60,000 nucleotides of DNA from Polytrichum commune (lineage: Eukaryota > Streptophyta > Polytrichopsida > Polytrichales > Polytrichaceae). Below are positions 56,714 through 60,000 of the stretch, piece by piece. A model generated the notes under the pieces. The model had not been told where the DNA came from and ran no database searches. It saw nothing but the letters and a program-made list of their open reading frames with translations. Within the stretch, counting starts at the first letter, position 1. Each line of letters begins with the position of its first letter. Location of the stretch: assembly GCA_950295325.1 (NCBI GenBank), contig OX485807.1, positions 41,882,440-41,942,439 on the forward strand. The letters are read 5' to 3'. A program made the position numbers and the translations under genes.

Positions 56714-57695
56714 TGAAGGAACAGCAAAATGCCCACGAAGGAGCCATTCATCACCTCCACCCATTCATAAATTATGCACACCGCACATACAAATCAATAC
56801 TAGCCAAATCCAAATCCGCCTATGTAAATAAATGGATATTCAACAAAGAAATCAATCACAAACTCTCTAACCATTTATGGACAACCCCCGGGCATCTCAC
56901 ATGCACAAATAACACAAACACTAAAATTATGTTATGCCCAATACATGGGCGACCATTATAAACATCTTCTGGGCCAACAACACACCCAAACCCATACTAC
57001 ACTCTCTACTACAAAAACGTAGTAGACACGTGGCCACACCTATTATCCACATGCATAAACCAATACATAAAAGGTCTACGAATAGGCCATCATAAGAAAG
57101 AAGTACACCAAATTACCCACACATTAGAATCCAACAAGCACACCTGCTACTACACCTTGGTTAATGCATGAATCCACCAAGATAGACCACATGAAATAAT
57201 AGTCATGGAATGGCTACTCAAATGCTCGTGCACCGCCACCCCATGCACATGCATGGTAGAACTACAACCAACTATCTTATGCATCATAGGTGCCCCTAAT
57301 AACAATCCACTGCCAACAACCCCACTCCCCTCCCTCACTATCCAATTCATAGAAATCACCTATTGCTAGGACATATTCCACATGGAAGCAACCACAAAAA
57401 ACACAATAAATATACCCCTCATACAAAAGCTTAAATAAAATGGTTGGCAAGTAAACCCACTAATCATTGTCACCGCATACGTGAGAGGAGCCACCAACGA
57501 AAGCTCAATCCTAGCTTTAAAAAACCTCAAGATAACCCTTGATTACATAGAGAAACTTATGAAGCAAATACACCAAAACGCCTTCAACTACCTAACATAC
57601 CTAATACTAAACAAAAGAAAGCTTGAAAATAAGCAACCCACGGTCGACCCACCCTTAAATTTTTTAAAAAAAAAACAAACACACTCACTACCAAC
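56714..57695 (+). pseudogene. LINE ORF2 C-terminal fragment, broken
   Basis: Frames read AHEGAIHHLHPFINYAHRTY, KSAYVNKWIFNKEINHKL; then DTWPHLLSTCINQYIKGLR, YYTLVN, HEIIVMEWLLKCSC and IIGAPNNN; and finally RGATNESS, YLTYLILNKRKLENKQ. The order (region after RNase H, then a Cys-rich stretch, then the KRKLENKQ end) and the shared end with 1,880-2,180 identify a LINE 3' portion. It begins directly after the Ty3 relic, so one inserted beside or into the other. Frameshifts and stops are present. Confidence 0.65.
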
Positions 57696-57696
57696 A

Positions 57697-57777
57697 TAAC
57701 ATTATTCAGATCCATAACAATGTTTTGTGGAATATTGTCAATCCCACAAAACATTGTTATGGATTTGAATAATGGTA
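57697..57777. mobile_element. foldback MITE (TAACATTATT family), copy 2
   Basis: Two arms TAACATTATTCAGATCCATA / CAATGTTTTGTGG and their complement, separated by about 13 bp. The arms match the outer part of 38,573-38,720; the inner ~35 bp of each arm are missing, so it is a shorter derivative. Confidence 0.75.
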
Positions 57778-58293
57778 TGAATTTAAAACATGACCAAAAT
57801 AACGAAGGAGCCCACCTTTTGGAAGGAAGGAAGTAGCCATGACCAATGTTTGGATGGACGGTCTCTCATTCATGTCGATCTTATGTAAACATGGACTTTT
57901 TCTTTTCTTTTCTTATAGTTTTGAAACACACGAGGCATATGACCACTTAGCCAGTATATTTTTTTCCTGTCAAGTAAAAGAGAAGATTTCATGACTTGGA
58001 ATTGAACCGCCGAACTAATTATTCGGTTTTGGGTACATACCTCTCCAATATCATCCGGTGGTTTAGGGTCATGTTGGACCAACCTTAGGCTTGTTTTGAT
58101 GGTTACCACGTCCATGTGGGAAACCTGCCTAAAAGGAAGGCTAGACTGAAGCAAGAAGTTAGTACGTAGAGTACAAAAAGAAAGCAGAGGATCGGAAGGG
58201 CCAGGTAAGAACCGAAGCACTGTGTCGGAGTAAAAACAATTCACCGATCGACGAAGAAGTTCGCATCCCGACAGACGAGCCCGATGGACGAAG

Positions 58294-58329
<36 letters not shown>

Positions 58330-58587
58330 TAAGGTTAAGGCAATTTGGGCAAGACATGGTGTGTTGGCAGGTGAGGTGAGGTGATGGGGGAGAGGGGGGG
58401 GTGGGGGGGGGGAGGGGCAGGTGGTGGAACGCAACATAGAAAGATGGCAAAAGCAAGGGCAAAGCTCCTCTAGACCTAACTTAAGTTTAAAGCCCTTGGT
58501 GTTTCAGTTGAGTTCTAGTTCTGTTTCTGTTTCAGTTTGTTGTTTCTTTTTCTTTTGCTTCTTCTTGCGGGGGAGGGCGTGGTAGCG
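57778..58587. promoter_or_regulatory. upstream region of UPL3-like gene
   Basis: Spacer leading to the UPL3-like start. It has a (GA)n run at about 58,297-58,326 and G-rich runs near 58,386-58,417. GA-rich tracts are common in plant promoters and 5' UTRs, but no core element can be fixed. Small frames on the minus strand here are artefacts of the repeats. Confidence 0.35.
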
Positions 58588-58674
58588 ATGAGGGCTCGCA
58601 ATTGGGAGTGGGAGGGAGGAGGAGGCCAATTGGAGGCGATGATATTGGAGGTGATGATGAGGAATTGCGTGTGA
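58588..58674 (+). CDS. possible uORF upstream of UPL3-like start
   Basis: ATG at 58,588 opens a 28-codon frame (MRARNWEWEGGGGQ... ending MMRNCV) that stops 47 bp before the main ATG. It could reduce translation of the main protein if the transcript starts upstream of 58,588, which cannot be seen from sequence. It is out of frame with UPL3. Confidence 0.3.
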   Translation: MRARNWEWEGGGGQLEAMILEVMMRNCV

Positions 58675-58721
58675 GGCTGCGGGAGGGAGGCGGGGGGCGA
58701 CGACGGGGGGTTGAGTTTTTT

Positions 58722-59795
58722 ATGGAAACGCGCAGCCGCAAGCGGGTGGAGGCCACGACACATCGGCCATCCCCTGCTACTACTACTGCTGGTGCCACAC
58801 CGTTGCGGGCAAAGCGAGCACGACATTCGGCTTCGGCATCTGCTGCTGCTGCTGCTGCTGCGGCAACAACCACCGGTGGTGCATCTGCGTCTGCCTCTGT
58901 GTCTGCATCTGCATCTGCTGTTGCTGTTCCTGCTGCTCTGACGCTCAATCCTCCTCCCCCGCGCACCCGTCCGTCCACCCGCACATCTATTGCTGCCGCT
59001 GCCACGTCGACAAGACAATCGATCGAGATTGGGATGGATTCCGGAGCAGAAGCGGTGCCTTCGGGCTCCAAGAGGGATCGTGAGAAGGGAGCAGCGAGGA
59101 GAGAGAGTAGTGATAGGGCTTTTGTTCATCCGGCGCATAGTAAAGAGGAGGAACGGGCAATTGAGGAGAAAGAAAGGGAAATCATCGAGAAGGGGAAGGA
59201 GAAGGAGCCTGAGAAAGAGAACAACGATAGGGTTAGAGATAGGGCAGATAGGGCAGAGAGAGCAGAGAGAGTGGAGAGAGCCGATAGAGATAGGGCAGCA
59301 GCAGCCACAGCTGCGAGTAGTGCAGATGATGATAACGATGGAGGAGAAGGAGGCAGCACTTTGCACCAGAATCTTGCATCGGCCAGTAGTGCGTTGCACG
59401 GGCTGCTGAGAAAGCTTGGAGCGGGGTTAGATGATCTTTTACCCTCATCGGTGCCATCTTCACATCAAAGCAGTCGGTTGAAGCGAATCCTGTCCGGGCT
59501 GAGAGCAGAGCGAGAGGAAGGGCGGCAATTGGAAGCGCTTTCTCAATTGTGCGAACTCCTGTCAATTGGTACCGAAGAGTCTTTAAGCAGCTTTTCGGTG
59601 GATTCGTTCGTGCCCGTTCTGGTAGGGCTACTCAATAATGAGTACAGTCCAGATATGATGCTACTGGCGGCCAGGGCATTAACGCATTTGTGTGATGTCC
59701 TACCATCTTCGTGTGCGGCTGTGGTACACTATGGTGCCGTCCCATGCTTTTGTGCCCGTTTGCTCACAATTGAGTACATCGACCTTGCAGAACAG
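58722..59795 (+). CDS. E3 ubiquitin ligase UPL3-like, exon 1 (partial gene)
   Basis: The first exon of 358 codons begins METRSRKR, the start of plant UPL3/KAKTUS HECT ligases. The N-terminus is low-complexity (Ala/Ser/Thr, then charged DRADRAERAERVERADRD). From about residue 225 comes the conserved region SALHGLLRKLGAGLDDLLPS, ILSGLRAE.EEG, ALSQLCELLSIGTEESLSSF, SVDSFVPVLVGLL, AARALTHLCDVLPSSCAAVV and LLTIEYIDLAEQ: the start of the armadillo-like repeat region. The catalytic HECT domain is encoded by exons beyond the window. The exon ends at CAG|GTATTA (59,796), phase 0. UPL3 ligases ubiquitinate transcription factors and affect trichome development and proteasome-linked processes in Arabidopsis; the same role here is inferred. 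The ATG at 58,722 is chosen because the conserved METRSRKR starts there; the frame is open upstream but has no earlier ATG. Confidence 0.92.
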
Positions 59796-60000
59796 GTATT
59801 ATAGCTTTAAGGGTTTGTATGTTTGGAAAGAAAATGTTTTATCTCGGCAAGCACCCTGAGGGATTCTGATTTATGACGTGTAATGTCTATCGAAGACATT
59901 CCCTTCTTGGAGTCTTATCCTTTTGGAGCTGCAATTTCTCAGAGTTGGTGGAAAACTGGATTCTTTTTAGGGAAACTACCGGGGCGGGAGCTTTGTAGCG
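59796..60000 (+). other. UPL3-like intron 1, runs past the window
   Basis: Begins GTATTATAG after the exon-ending CAG. No acceptor joins before the window ends. Confidence 0.75.

Noticed and set aside
58515-59399. 294-codon minus-strand frame opposite UPL3 exon 1
   Set aside because: It is antisense to a conserved coding exon; its Arg/Ser/Cys-rich content mirrors the low-complexity sense codons.
1-60000. CRISPR arrays, operons, bacterial promoters or phage genes
   Set aside because: None is present; spliced plant genes and plant retroelements show this is eukaryotic nuclear DNA.

Overview
This is nuclear DNA of a land plant. Two recognisable host genes contain spliceosomal introns: a plant receptor-like kinase and the first exon of a UPL3-type HECT ubiquitin ligase. 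The rest is AT-rich DNA packed with decayed plant-type transposons: LINEs with RNase H or zf-RVT domains, Ty3/gypsy, PIF/Harbinger, CACTA-like elements, solo LTRs and foldback MITEs. The species cannot be named. A large, repeat-rich genome is inferred from the very low gene density; a seed-free plant or gymnosperm would fit, but this is inference only.

Layout. 1-16 kb: no host gene. It holds a LINE 3' fragment (about 1.9-2.2 kb), SINE-like copies, several MITEs (6.0, 8.1, 8.9 and 9.7 kb), a LINE zf-RVT fragment (7.1-8.1 kb), a degenerate tandem array with a ~180-bp period (12.3-13.0 kb) and small foldback elements. 16.4-22.1 kb: a GC-rich block, then a four-exon receptor kinase gene (+). 22-25 kb: spacer with dispersed repeats. 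25-33.1 kb: one decayed LINE (-) broken by two solo LTRs of the same family in opposite orientations. 33-46 kb: gene-poor spacer with TIR elements, including a transposon whose left end contains a foldback element. 45.9-51.2 kb: a nearly full-length, dead PIF/Harbinger element with traces of a transposase and a Myb/SANT-like protein. 51.4-52.1 kb: a CACTA-like MITE and a dispersed repeat. 54.3-56.7 kb: a Ty3/gypsy relic joined to a LINE 3' fragment. 58.7-60 kb: the start of UPL3 (+), which runs out of the window.

The clearest relationships are between the mobile elements. The 603-bp MITE at 6.0 kb matches, in inverted orientation, the two ends of the 5.3-kb Harbinger element at 45.9-51.2 kb joined together, so it looks like an internal-deletion derivative. 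The solo LTR at 26-27.7 kb has a perfect TTCCA target duplication, and removing it rejoins the LINE reading frame. The most unusual host feature is the kinase: an unrecognised ectodomain, an apparent GC-AG intron, and a long C-terminal tail with an Asn-rich stretch followed by a compact ~90-residue domain that I do not recognise.
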